Origin: Porodaedalea pini
Taxonomy: Eukaryota > Basidiomycota > Agaricomycetes > Hymenochaetales > Hymenochaetaceae
Reading direction: 5' to 3'
NCBI GenBank assembly: GCA_002794775.1
Contig: NBAY01000034.1
Coordinates: 186,001-250,000 of the forward strand
DNA length: 64,000 nucleotides
Shown here: one piece after another, positions 1 through 10,547 of the stretch
Layout of the letters: the number at the start of each line of letters is the position of its first letter
How positions within the stretch are numbered: the first letter of the stretch is position 1
Translations under genes and position numbers: made by a program
Notes under the pieces: generated by a model
Databases searched by the model: none
What the model saw: the letters and a program-made list of their open reading frames with translations, nothing else
What the model was told of the DNA's origin: nothing

Positions 1-1540
1 AGGGCACACGGATGAGGTCAGGTCCGTTGGCTTCTCGCCCGACGGGACACGCGTCGTCTCGGGCTCCGACGACACGACGATAAGGGTCTGGGATGTAGAG
101 AGTGGGGAGGTCGTCTCCGGCCCTTTCAAAGGGCACACGGACTGGATCACCTCCGTTGGCTTCTCGCCTGACGGGACACGCGTCGTCTCGGGCTCCAACG
201 ACAAGACGATAAGGGTCTGGGATGTAGAGAGTGGGGAGGTCGTCTCCGGCCCTTTCGAAGGGCACACTGGCTGGATCAGCTCCGTTGTCTTTTCGCCCGA
301 CGGGACACGCGTCGCCTCGGGTTCCGGTGACAGGACGATAAGGGTCTGGGATGTAGAGAGTGGGGAGGTCGTCTCTGGTCCTTTCGAAGGGCACACGGGC
401 CCGGTCAGGTCCGTTGGCTTCTCGCCCGACGGGACACGCATCGTCTCGGGCTCCGACGACAAGACGATAAGGGTCTGGGATGTAGAGAGTGGGGAGGTCG
501 TCTCCGGCCCTTTCGAATGGCACACGGACAGGATCACCTCCGTTGTCTTCTCGCCCGACGGGACACGCGTCGTCTCTGGCTCCGACGACAGGACGATAAG
601 GGTCTGGGATGTAGAGAGTGGGGAGGTCGGCCCCGGCCTTTTCGAATGGCACACGGACAGGATCACCTCCGTTGGCTTCTCGCCCGACGGGACACACGTC
701 GTCTCGGGCTCCAACGACAAGACGATAAGGGTCTGGGATGTAGAGAGTGGGGAGGTCGTCTCCGGCCCTTTCGAAGGGCACACGGGCTGGATCACCTCCG
801 TTGGCTTTTCGCCCGACGGGACACGCGTCGCCTCGGGTTCCGGTGACAGGACGATAAGGGTCTGGGATGTAGAGAGTGGGGAGGTCGTCTCCGGCCCTTT
901 CGAAGGGCACACGGACTGGATCAGCTCCGTTGGCTTCTCGCCCGACGGGACACGCATCGTCTCGGGCTCCAACGACAGGACGATAAGGGTCTGGGATGTA
1001 GAGAGTGGGAAGGTCGTCTCCGGCCCTTTCGAAGGGCACACGGACTGGATCACCTCCGTTGTATTCTCGCCCGACGGGACACGCGTCGTCTCTGGCTCCG
1101 ACGACAGGACGATAAGGGTCTGGGATGTAGAGAGTGGGGAGGTCGTCTCTGGTCCTTTCGAAGGGCACACGGGCCTGGTCAGGTCCGTTGGCTTCTCGCC
1201 CGACGGGACACGCGTCGTCTCGGGCTCCGGTGACAGGACGATAAGGGTCTGGGATGTAGAGAGTGGGGAGGTCTCCGAGTCGTTCGAAAGATTCAGCCTT
1301 GATGTCCCATCCGCCGCCTCCGCGGTTGCCGGCGGAGCCGTTTCTGACTGGACACTGGCTGAAGACGGGTGGATACTTGGAAAAAAAGATGAATTGCTCT
1401 TATGGGTTCCTGTTGATCTTCGCCCCACTCTCTGGCACTCCCGGAATACTGCAGTTCTCGGTTGTGGATTTTCGACGAGATTGGGCTTCACAAATTCTGT
1501 TCATGGGAAGCGCTGGCATGAATGCTTTAAACCGGTTTGA
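1..1540 (+). CDS. NWD/NLR-like protein, C-terminal WD40 region (5' partial)
   Basis: The reading frame is open from base 2 to the TGA at 1538-1540 with no intron. It encodes ten tandem 43-residue WD40 repeats (GHT...S-V-x-FSPDGT...SGS-x-D...TIRVWDVESGE). These are followed by a roughly 80-residue tail containing 'DGWILG' and 'ELLLWVPVDLR', a closing segment I know from fungal NACHT-WD40 (NWD) proteins. In that family an N-terminal effector domain and a NACHT NTPase precede the beta-propeller, and some members act in allorecognition or immune-type sensing. The N-terminal domains lie outside the window, so the STAND/NLR architecture is inferred from the repeats and tail only. The repeats are nearly identical at DNA level, and the changes fall at a few codons. 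Confidence 0.85.
   Translation, partial: GHTDEVRSVGFSPDGTRVVSGSDDTTIRVWDVESGEVVSGPFKGHTDWITSVGFSPDGTRVVSGSNDKTIRVWDVESGEVVSGPFEGHTGWISSVVFSPDGTRVASGSGDRTIRVWDVESGEVVSGPFEGHTGPVRSVGFSPDGTRIVSGSDDKTIRVWDVESGEVVSGPFEWHTDRITSVVFSPDGTRVVSGSDDRTIRVWDVESGEVGPGLFEWHTDRITSVGFSPDGTHVVSGSNDKTIRVWDVESGEVVSGPFEGHTGWITSVGFSPDGTRVASGSGDRTIRVWDVESGEVVSGPFEGHTDWISSVGFSPDGTRIVSGSNDRTIRVWDVESGKVVSGPFEGHTDWITSVVFSPDGTRVVSGSDDRTIRVWDVESGEVVSGPFEGHTGLVRSVGFSPDGTRVVSGSGDRTIRVWDVESGEVSESFERFSLDVPSAASAVAGGAVSDWTLAEDGWILGKKDELLLWVPVDLRPTLWHSRNTAVLGCGFSTRLGFTNSVHGKRWHECFKPV
2..1291 (+). repeat. Ten tandem 129-bp WD40-coding repeats
   Basis: Repeat units start at 2, 131, 260, 389, 518, 647, 776, 905, 1034 and 1163, with an exact 129-bp period. 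The last unit diverges in its final few codons. Variation between units concentrates at codons 1, 4-7, 10, 18-19, 23 and 25; the remainder is almost invariant even at third positions. Confidence 0.95.
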
Positions 1541-2091
1541 GGATGCTGTAGCTTTGTCACTTTATACTTCTGTATCAACGATTGTCTCGCTGACCGACAG
1601 GTCTACATATAACAATTGATAGGTGTTGTGCATTGCGTGTATCGAAAAGACATTGAAAATTGACTTTAAGTTGGAATATGAGGCAGCGGATCCTCGTGCC
1701 GAGAACGACAAGTGCAGCGTCTTGGGAAATTGGAGAACAGGGCATACTATGTAGTACTGGCCTGGGATTGCTTCATGAGTCGATCGAGCGCAAATGTAGT
1801 TTTCTTCAACATACAAAGCTTTGCTGTTCATTTGGCTTTGCATTAATATTGGCTTTTGAATGGACAAGGATAAGGACTTTTATTTATCTTTCGCGTGTTT
1901 TATGAAATTCTAACTAGTACTATTCTTGTTTCTCTGAATCACCTCGGCGTTGCCATTAATATTGTCCAGTCGAAGGATCGAAGGATAGATGGACCTCTTT
2001 AGACTTGACTGCTCCGTATTTGCACAGAAATTCTTGTTCTACATAACTTACATATACATATCCTTTTGGGGGCTCTTGACTATTGGCGTCG
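1541..2091. other. Intergenic, no gene seen
   Basis: This is AT-richer sequence between the stop of the WD40 gene and the start of the Tcp11-family gene. Open frames here are short, lack family motifs, and overlap the flanking genes in other frames. Confidence 0.6.
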
Positions 2092-3898
2092 ATGATGGAC
2101 TCAAGGAAAGCGACAGCGCCGCGGCAGCGCTTCACAATCGTCGCGCCCCCACAGCCTGCATTACCGACAGCACACGCTGATGCCGTGTTCCTACACGTGC
2201 TCGCCACCCGCCCTGCTACGGTCGTTCCGCCAGGAAAGTCCCTTCGTGCCGCGCTCCTGCGTCCAGAGGCACCACCCGCCGACACAAATGCCCCGTCCTC
2301 GCTGCAAACGACTGTCGAGGAAATTGTGCATCGCGCTTTCTGGGACGAGGTCCGTCTGTTGTCCTCATGTGCACGACGGCTACAGTTAATGCCAGACACA
2401 TGAGTAGGCGCGGGAGAGTCTCGCGGACCCTGTACCAGCGCGCCAACTTGCTCGTCTTCGCCTCCTCTATACCGATTTGCACACCGCACTTGAAGGCCTT
2501 CTACCAAAATCGCACCCGAGCTTCGTGACGCTCTCTGATCCCATATCGCCTACACCTGCACCCCTGCTCTCGGCACGACGCCACCTCTCGGAGCTCGCAG
2601 CTGCCCTCCAAACGCGCTGCGCGCCCGTCCGTGACATCCAACTTTCAGCCGTTCGTGCCCTGCTTGAGAGCGAGGATGCGTCGGACCTCCCCTCGCGGAT
2701 TGTGCATGCTGTGAATGACTTGCTGCAGATCGCAGAGGTAATGAAAGAGGATCTGGCGAGTGCCGTGTTGGGCGCTGTGAGCGATGAGGATCTGGAGGTG
2801 GAGATTGTTCGCGCAGCAAAAGAAGAAGAGCGTCGAGTGGTGCTTCAGCTGTACGGAGTACAGGGCGTGTGCGAACGATGGAAGGCATGGCTGGCAGGCG
2901 AAAATGTAGATGCCGATGCTAATGTATGGATGCGCCGTCTCGTGAAGGCGCTTGGCGCGGACGTCGCGATTTCCTGCCCTCTTCCCACTCCCAATGCCTC
3001 TGACGGATCTGCACCTGCTATTGCGGGCAGCGACAGCCAGATCAATGCAGTCCCACCAACTTTCCTTCTCTCAGCGCCCGACCTCTTCCACCTTCAGAAT
3101 CACATACAGGCACTCGTCATCGCCGCCGTCCTACGCACGCTTGTCCCTCTGCATTCCCATTCTCAATCCCCGACATCGAATTCTGCACTCCCCGCAGAAG
3201 CATTCCCCGAAACACCAGAAGATCGCACGTTCGCCGAGCGCGTCCTCGCGCTGCTCATGATCGAGGTTGATGAATCCTCCGAGGACGCCGGAACGACGAA
3301 GCTGGTGAATCTCGCAGACGAGGTCGTGCGCGAGCACAGGCGCCTCCTCCAATCCTCTACCTCAACACCTTCGGAAGAGAATAAACCTCCATCGTTAGAC
3401 GAGAAGACGCTTCGCAGCAGAGTAGACGCGCTCCTCCAGCCTACGAATGGCGTCTTCATCCTCTTGCGGAAGCGTCTTCTGACCTCTCTCTCTGACGGCA
3501 TTATCTATGCTCTTCATACTCGGGGACACTCCCAAGAGAAGGTGCGCCGTGTCCCGGACGCGATGCACACAGGTCGAGAACGCAAGCGCCCCAGGCTTGA
3601 CGACCTCAGCTTACACCTCCCGTCGACATCGTCTTCAAAGTCGGAAAGGGAAGGCGCTTTGCGGCGCGTGGTGGAAGAGATTGTCCGCGCGGGGAAAGTG
3701 CAGACAAAAGGCTTCGAGGACCCTGTGCTCCGGCGCGGTGTGGGCTCCGCTCTGGGCGAACTTGCGGATGTCGTTGAGTGGGTTCAGGATACGTGGGCAG
3801 GCGCTGGGTTAGGACTTGAGGGAATAGACACGGGACCGTATGAGGAGGCGGAGGCTGATGTTAGGAGGATTCCGAGGACGAAAGACGCAGAAGCTTGA
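2092..3898 (+). CDS. Tcp11/Sok1-family protein
   Basis: Two exons, 2092-2349 and 2408-3898, flank a 58-nt phase-0 intron (gtccgt...tag) and give about 582 residues. Splicing joins 'HRAFWDE' to 'ARESLADPVP.RQLARLRLLYTDLH', which restores the continuous helix-rich pattern I recall for fungal T-complex protein 11 homologues. The C-terminal 'KGFEDPVLRRGV..ALGELADVVEWVQDTW' also fits that family. Yeast SOK1 was isolated as a suppressor of protein kinase A defects; the molecular role is not settled. ATG 2092 is chosen as the first Met in frame; 2095 is a second ATG directly after it. The donor gtccgt is weak, so the intron edge is less certain than the frame joining. No frame breaks are seen. Confidence 0.75.
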
Positions 3899-5664
3899 CT
3901 TTACACAGCGTTTAGAGTCGAGTTACTCGCGTGCTTTAGAGGTTAGGCTGGATCGCCCTTTTCTTGTTCCTTGTACTGTTATAGGACTCTTTGTTGTAGC
4001 GCTCGAATAGTATGGAGCCCTATCCTGTTCTGTTGCTATTCACTTTAACATTTATCTCGAAGGGAAACAATGCATTGCGACTGTATAACTAAAATAGACG
4101 CTTGTAGACGCTTTGGGACGTCGATCTTCTCGTTGATCAAGCGCTAATTCTATCCTTGACTTTAACCACAAGTTGAGGAGACTGGGATTGAAGCAAGGAC
4201 AAGTTTGAACATCGGAGTAATAATAATAAAACTCATCGTACTGATATGTAATCATATCTAGGCCAGTGCATGGTTCCAATAAAGAGGACAAGCATGGCTA
4301 AGAGCATGAAAAATGGTATCGAAACCATCAGACATCTAAAGCATGACTCCAAGCCGAAGGGATCTGTCTTCCAACCGTGCTTGAGTGACGTTCCTGCTAC
4401 TCCCGAATGTCCAATTTTGCACAAAAGAGACAACCGAAGAGGTTATCCAGACTTAACAACCATTGGCACTCCCTACGCAGAATTTCGAGAGGCCTGGAAG
4501 GGCGTGAATATTTGAGATCATCATCTCCTTTACAGATCTGGACAAGGGTCTTCTCATACGTCTAGCGTCGTCCCTTTTTTGGCGCCACCATTCCCAGCTA
4601 AGACTAGTACTTAGGGTAAGAAGGTGCAAATAGGGCCTCGGTAGACATTTGAGAAAGGCCCCTCAGGCTGTTCGACCAGCGTGAAGGCGACTGTTCAGTC
4701 TGCAAGACAGAATTTGTCATGTGGACAGAATAAGGGAAAGACAGGGCTCACCTGACTCCGACACTGTTGCAATTAGCTCGATAGTGAAAAGAGCATCGAA
4801 GTCACTGACACTCTGCGAATGCATAAAGAACCCAACCTCGTCTCGCAGGTCAACGTACCGCTCCCGTCGTAGGAGGGATACACATTCGTCACCGCCTTTA
4901 TACCCAAATAATATGCGCCTCCTGTGCACACAGTCCTGCATCCACACGAGCTTCAAAAAGGCACCAGAACGTGACAAGACAGAGAAACAGTCGCATAAAC
5001 AGTGACCTCCATCGAGAGCCAAGAAAATGGTATGGATTGGAAGCTTGAGCCAGAAGCTCAGATGCACGTCTCACTCATTGGCTCGATGGTCTCTTGAGCA
5101 TACACTGGCCATCATGATCGTCGAGCTGGACGGTGGAGGTAGTCAAGTCAAAGCCTTGGACGTCGAATTTATGACTTCAACGGAGAATGCGCGTCGCACT
5201 GATAACGTGCTGCGAGCCTGCTTCGCGGTCCTTTGTATCAGCAAGATCGATTGCACTGAGCCTGTTGATTGTACTCATTGGGGGGCGTGCAAGGTTTAGA
5301 AAGAACTCGAGGCTCATGCTGCCTGGTGGATGTACAGTCTTTATTGCCAGTCTAGTTGCCAACTTTCTACAATGACTCGTCAGAGGAGATTCGAATGAAG
5401 ATCAATTTATATCGGCTCACAACAGATAGATATGCGAACTGCGTGCCAAAACCCGGGATCCAGCTGCTAAAAAGTACTTTCAAAGATTATGTCGCTTTCT
5501 TGACACAGACAAAGGGAAGCAGAGGCGCATACGACGAGTACAGAAACGTCTGGAGGCGTAAAATAGTCGTGCAACGCTAGGAGAATAAACATTATTGCCC
5601 GAAAAGACAAGAGAAGAAAAGTGAAGAAAAGAAAAATGGATTAAAGCGTGGCGAGCTCCGTATT
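3899..5664. other. Intergenic, no supported gene
   Basis: About 1.8 kb lies between the convergent Tcp11-family and DPB4 genes. The longest open frames (up to about 115 codons, on the minus strand near 4717-5067) do not begin with ATG or carry a recognisable domain. A 22-bp sequence at 4107-4128 recurs exactly at 62667-62688. Confidence 0.5.
4107..4128 (+). repeat. 22-bp repeat, copy 1 (second copy at 62667-62688)
   Basis: The 22 bases beginning GACGCTTTGGGACG are identical to 62667-62688. Both copies lie in intergenic DNA, and their flanks do not align. Confidence 0.85.
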
Positions 5665-6722
5665 TTATTCGCCACCATCCACCGCGCCAAGATCTGCCGC
5701 CTTCGCATCTTGCTTTATCTCCTCTTCATCAACAGCCATCCGATCCACCAACTCCTCCGGCTCATCACCTTCCTCTTCAATATCATCTTCTACGTCAACA
5801 TCATCCGCAAGCTCGTCCTCCTCATCTTCCGCACCCTCTCCCTCTTCCTCCTCTGCGGAGTCGTCTTCCGGCTCTCCGGCACCCTCGGCGTCCGCAGCCT
5901 CACCCATATCTGCGTCAGTTCCTGTTCCTGCGTCGGCAGCTGAGACGGAGGTGGAAAGTGGAGAGGGCCCATGTCCCGCTCCTGCAGCACGTTCTTTACC
6001 CTTCCCTTTCGCGCTTGCATTTGACAGCTTTGAGCGCGCAGACGCACTTTCAGTCGCGCTCGCCCCTGAATTTGCACTCGCGGTCGACTTGCTCGCGCCA
6101 CCGCTGCTTTTCTTCGGGTTCTTTGCATTTTCTCGGAAAACTATAGTAATCAATGTACATGTAAGCCGCATATATAAGTGAATGGAGAAGAGATGCACTC
6201 TGTAGCTCGTGTTGTAGTGGTTCAACCATGTCGCCGAACTGAATAACTTCGAGTGCTTTGAGTACATCAGACGCAGAGACGGACTTGTGTTGCCGCGAGG
6301 TTGCGATGTCGTGTGCGCTGTACGGTCACGTCAGATTTGTTACTGTAGTAATCGCATATGATAGGCTCACGTTGCAGCTATTGATGGCGATGGATTTTAT
6401 GTGAGAAATAAGTCGGAAAACTAAAGAGTATGGGACACACCAAGATAGTTGATAAACACAGTTGAGCCCTTCTGAAGCGCGGTAACCGTTTCTTTCTGGA
6501 GCTTAGAACTCTCCGGAATCTACTCCACAAACAGAGTTCCAAACTATAATATTAGCAGGTAGCAACCGTAATATTTAGCACCATCTGGCGTACCGAGCTC
6601 TTCGCTATGCGCTGCACGAGCGCCTTTGGCAGCTCGTAGTAATCGAGGCCGTCCGAGGCGGCATCCTGCTGCGCCTGTGCCGTTGCAGCAGCGGTAGGTG
6701 GGTCCTTTTTGGCTGGTGGCAT
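5665..6722 (-). CDS. DPB4: DNA polymerase epsilon / chromatin-accessibility histone-fold subunit Dpb4 (POLE3-like)
   Basis: Five exons on the minus strand, 6594-6722, 6441-6519, 6371-6377, 6199-6317 and 5665-6140, close into one frame of 269 residues. The N-terminal half is a histone fold: 'LPKALVQRIAKSS' / 'LQKETVTALQKGSTVFINYL' / 'AATAHDIATSRQHKSVSASDVLKALE'. An acidic, Ser/Ala/Glu-rich tail of about 150 residues follows. In yeast and animals this subunit pairs with Dpb3/POLE4-type partners in Pol epsilon and in ISW2/CHRAC remodelling complexes. The third exon is only 7 nt (CTGCAAC). It is flanked by good splice sites (caatag before, gtgagc after) and is needed to give the family sequence LAATAHD. 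All intron joins match the family reading. No frame breaks are seen. Confidence 0.9.
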
Positions 6723-7423
6723 TCTTTTCGAGTTCCTGTTCAGTTGATGAGGAAAGAGAGAGGTGCAGTCGTCGCGCTTGACGAGACACGCGTAGATGCG
6801 TGGGAATCATTTGACGCGCTGTCACGTGCTTGAGACCGCCACTCATCTCGAGAGCTCTTGTCGAAAACGTAATACAGTGTAATAGTACTCCTTGGGACAC
6901 TAGTATTCCTTGGGACACTGCACCATTTCTCCTTCATGTTTGAGTATTTTATTATGAAAAAAATAAGGTAGCTTCTCATGAATGATACCTACATTCCCTA
7001 GAAGTTTGAAGAAATTTGGATGGAAATTAAAATTAGGAGAGGTCAATAAGTAGTAAAAATGCGAAAAATTAGCTGATAGTCAATTCGTAAATTGTAAAAT
7101 TTATTTTTTCAATCACTCCTCTGAGCCAGTGAAGGATATATCCATTGAATATATATACTAAGGTGCATATACATAAAATTTGGACACAAGTTTGCCTACT
7201 TGTTGAATTACAGAAAGGCAGATAATTCAAATGAGTGGTTGAGTGTGATAACTGCTGTGTCGATCCACACATGCTCGTGTGTGTAAGGTAGGGAAAGTAT
7301 AAACTCGACCAACTGTGATGCAACCCCACTTGCCTTATTGGGTGGCACATGGTGTCGAGCTCAATTGCTTCAACACAACATCCCAAATGCATCTTTCATT
7401 CTCATAGAACTTTAGAGGACATC

Positions 7424-9176
7424 TGTGGCTATATGAAAGGAAATTTTCGCACATTCGGAAACGTCAATCAAGGCAGATCATCGTCAATTGTACACGTGAT
7501 ACCGTGGTCACCTGATCTTGACGGATACTTGCCCAGGCTAAAATCTGTCAGTCACAATCAAGCTACACTGTCACATCTTGTGACATGGCACATAAACGTC
7601 AAGAAAGCAAAGGACAACCAATGGAGGTTGATCCCCAATGCACCAAGTGCATGCTACTACAGAATATAGCACAGAAGGTCCCAGAACTCCTAAAGACAAT
7701 AGGATTAATGGACCAGGACGTCACATTACGAGCGCACAAGTGGGAAGGCCAATCCCCTTACTTTGAAACAGGACAGGCAATCTACTATTGAGATGCCAAG
7801 ACATATAAAGTCCACATCAGTAAAGAAGAACGTGGCATGGAGAACTACAAATGGGATACAGTCATCCAATACAATAAGGAACCACATGAAGAATGCAGGA
7901 ACTGCAAGATGATGATACGAATACCTACCCCGAGCCCAGTACAAGAGAATGACATACCGATACACATAACGACAGCACTCAAGCACTGTTGGGCATACCT
8001 CAGGGACATAAAGCATCAAGGCACAATTACGCTATACGAATTCGAGCACGTGTCACGAAGACGAACATTCAAGATCACTCTAGCCCTAGGACCACATGAC
8101 CCACCGTTTACAATGGAGACATGTCTCGGCGGAGCAGCCCTATCACCGAGTGGACCTGACACTGAATGGCAATCCAAGAATAACCCATGGGTCCACATGG
8201 TTATCCCCAATGGATTTGAATGGGAGGAATGAACACCCAAGCGCAGCAATGCAACCCGATAGGCTATGCAGTGCCACAACCGAGGAAGATGCTTCGAGAA
8301 GCAGGGAAGTAAAGCCCCGATATAGAAGCACACGGGAGAAGCAGGAAGTTAATTAAACGGAAGCATGTGGAGCACGCGGGAGCCCGACTACCAAATCGGT
8401 GATGTACTCACCCGAGCGCACGGGTCATGACATCACGTGACTCACACCCGCAGTCTAAATTGCAGAATGCAAGAAGACCATTGGATGGGATACATGTGCA
8501 TACATCCCCACCGCAGCAGCCAAGTGCTGCGGCCACCTGAAACATAGGAAGGAGACGGAAGGGCATCTGGTTGGACAGAACGTAACGAAATTAGAAATTC
8601 AGCAGGCTATATAAGGCCGAGTAGCTAGCACCCCAGATTCCCCATTCTCTATCGCTTTTATTTTACATTCCTTTCAGAAGGTTACAGAACACTGCTACTT
8701 CTTACCTCTACCTCTACATCTATAACTACCACTGTGTAATATCCTCCTTGGTTGAATAACGAGTCCGCTCCATACTGGGTTGAGGATTTGTCCCAAGTTG
8801 AATAAGGATTGACTTTGATTGAGTAGACCCTCGGCTACGCCACGCTTAGCAGGTTCCTCTCATTGTCCACAGAACCAAGTCTGGTTGAGTGCATCTCGGC
8901 TACGCCAAGCCTTGCAGTTTGCCTCCTAGACAACATCGCAGCATAACCAAACGTCTCTCGACCCTCTAGGGCATTACCTCCCCTATCTGCTGTAACTAAG
9001 TGCTTTCAATACCAACCTCAGGTTTCACCTGATAAGGGCAGCGAAGGAGAAGCTGGTTACGGGATCGGTCGAAGATAAGTAAAGTCGTCTCGGTAACACA
9101 CCACTCAGAGGACCATACAGTCCGGAAGGCAACACCTTCATGGTTAAAGAATTGGAATATTCGCCCGACCCTAACA
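7424..9176 (+). mobile_element. 1.75-kb LTR-like repeat, copy 1 (solo LTR candidate)
   Basis: The sequence begins TGTGG and ends CTAACA. It aligns over its whole length with an inverted second copy at 43303-44967 plus 58295-58375 (1746 bp once the later insertion is removed). A TATA-like TATATAA at 8608-8614 is conserved in both copies and lies downstream of an open frame, so the frame sits in what would be U3. No target duplication is visible (flanks ACATC and CTATA), so the solo-LTR reading rests on the TG...CA ends, the equal lengths and the promoter only. Confidence 0.55.
7585..8232 (+). pseudogene. ORF inside the 1.75-kb repeat, interrupted by one stop
   Basis: One frame from ATG 7585 to the stop at 8230-8232 encodes about 215 residues apart from an in-frame TGA at 7789-7791. 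Copy 2 of the repeat has a Gln codon at that point and its own TGA elsewhere (copy 1 has CGA there), so each copy is broken at a different place and the intact frame is ancestral. The protein carries two CxxC pairs (CTKC near residue 20, CRNC near residue 110) and is polar. I do not recognise the family. Possible zinc binding is inference from the Cys pairs. Confidence 0.5.
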
Positions 9177-9885
9177 CTATAGATGTATGGATTTATTTTT
9201 TCTGAATATTGAGTTTAGGGCTTACTATTTAAGGAAAAAAGTTGCTTTTGTCAAACACCATAGCATTGCATTTCTAGGCTTCTGGATACAACTCAGTTTT
9301 CTGGACTGAATATTTTGCTGCTCCAAAGAAGGGAATATCTTATGTAATCATATAATTTGTAACATATTTGTCATGTGCCACATTTGGTAAGTTTGTCTAA
9401 ACCTCAAAAGAATCCCAATGAACTCTTCTTGATGCTTGTAAATGTATGCAAGAGCCTACAGGAGACAAGCTCAGTGAATTATGGAAAGAGTTTTTTAGAA
9501 ATTAGAAAGTTGACCTTGGATCCTTCAAGATTTTTGCTGTTAGGGTCCTTCCAAATGGGGTAAATGCAGTGCTCAGGGACTGTGACAGTGATGTGACTTG
9601 GTTGGTCGAGTTTATACTTTCCCTACCTTAGGAGCACACAGTATATGCACCCATGTGACACTATCACTTGGTGTCTCAAGGAGTTGCTTTTTGTGACAAT
9701 TGGCTCTTTTCTTTCTTTCATCTATAACATTTTAATTTGACCACTACAGAGCCCAAATTTTTGCTTTAATATTGTACTATGTATCTGGTCTCCATTCATA
9801 TTTTTTAAAGTAAAAAAAGTAATGTTTCTCAAGCTTCAGAGGCATAAGTTGAATTGGTGTCCCAAGGAGTACTATTACACTGTAT

Positions 9886-10500
9886 GCCCCGTGATTTCTG
9901 ATTTAGGCCCTGTGACAGATCCACATGCCTTGTGACAGATCCGCGCACCCTGTGACATATGATTTAGGCCCCGTGCACTTTGTTACTGGCCCCGCTCCTA
10001 ACCTTTGAGCTAATAACTCAAGAACAGCTGGGCGCATCGCAGTGATATGGGTACCAATCGAAAGCTATTGATGAGTAGAGTACAGGAAAATTAAGGGTAC
10101 ATAGAAATTCATCCTAATTAGGAAGTTATGAGTAGAACACTCCTGAGCAACACCACCCAGGTCAGCAACTTGTAATGAGACAACCACAGCATGTACAGCA
10201 ATATTAAGACATGTTCTGGAGAGGTGTTGATGCTAGTAATGAGGGAAAAATAATGAATTGTTACCACATACAGTGATTCCCCATGAGAGAGTGCCAAAGG
10301 AATGGCAGGCTTGTGCAGCTGCCACCTGGCCACCTAGATCTAATTTTGACTCTTGAGGTGACACAGACATGTTAATTAGATAGATGAGAGTCATATAATA
10401 CTATGTATGTATTTGTAATTCTGCCAAAATCAATAGTTGTAATACTATAATACTAACAATGCAGGGGCAGGACGTTGTGAGACCACATGATGTAAAGACC
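9886..10500 (+). repeat. Left terminal inverted repeat of the 5.6-kb transposon
   Basis: This is the inverted copy of 14866-15480. Many differences from the right copy are C-to-T or G-to-A (for example CCACATGCCTTGTG against CCGCGCGCCCCGTG). Confidence 0.9.
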
Positions 10501-10507
10501 TACATAT

Positions 10508-10547
10508 GTCGATGTCATGACCTGCACACGTGGGTCATGACATCGAC
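10508..10547. repeat. Perfect 15-bp inverted repeat with 10-bp loop
   Basis: GTCGATGTCATGACC at 10508-10522 is the exact reverse complement of 10533-10547, with a 10-base spacer containing CACGTG. It lies just inside the left terminal repeat and is absent from the equivalent position on the right. Confidence 0.85.

Larger units (their letters stand above)
6875..9882. mobile_element. DNA transposon remnant with CAGTG...CACTG inverted ends (Tc1/pogo-like)
   Basis: The left end CAGTGTAATAGTACTCCTTG (6875) is matched by its inverted copy ending CACTG at 9882, with TA on both sides. The terminal match runs about 26 bp. A further inverted match of about 30 bp lies inside the arms (about 7280-7310 against 9596-9630). 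The motif CCTTGGGACAC occurs twice at the left end. CAGT-type ends with a TA target are typical of Tc1/mariner/pogo elements. No transposase frame remains, and the centre is occupied by a 1.75-kb LTR-like repeat (7424-9176). It is therefore a non-autonomous or decayed element. Confidence 0.6.

Noticed and set aside
517..846. Open frame in a second frame of the WD40 array
   Set aside because: The repeat composition keeps another frame open; the real WD40 frame covers it.
1956..2507. 183-codon minus-strand frame opposite the Tcp11-family gene
   Set aside because: No motif; it is the shadow of a GC-rich coding exon with clear family similarity on the plus strand.
5648..6181. Ser-rich plus-strand frame of 177 codons
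   Set aside because: Complement of the acidic DPB4 tail; Glu/Asp codons read as Ser/Leu on the other strand.
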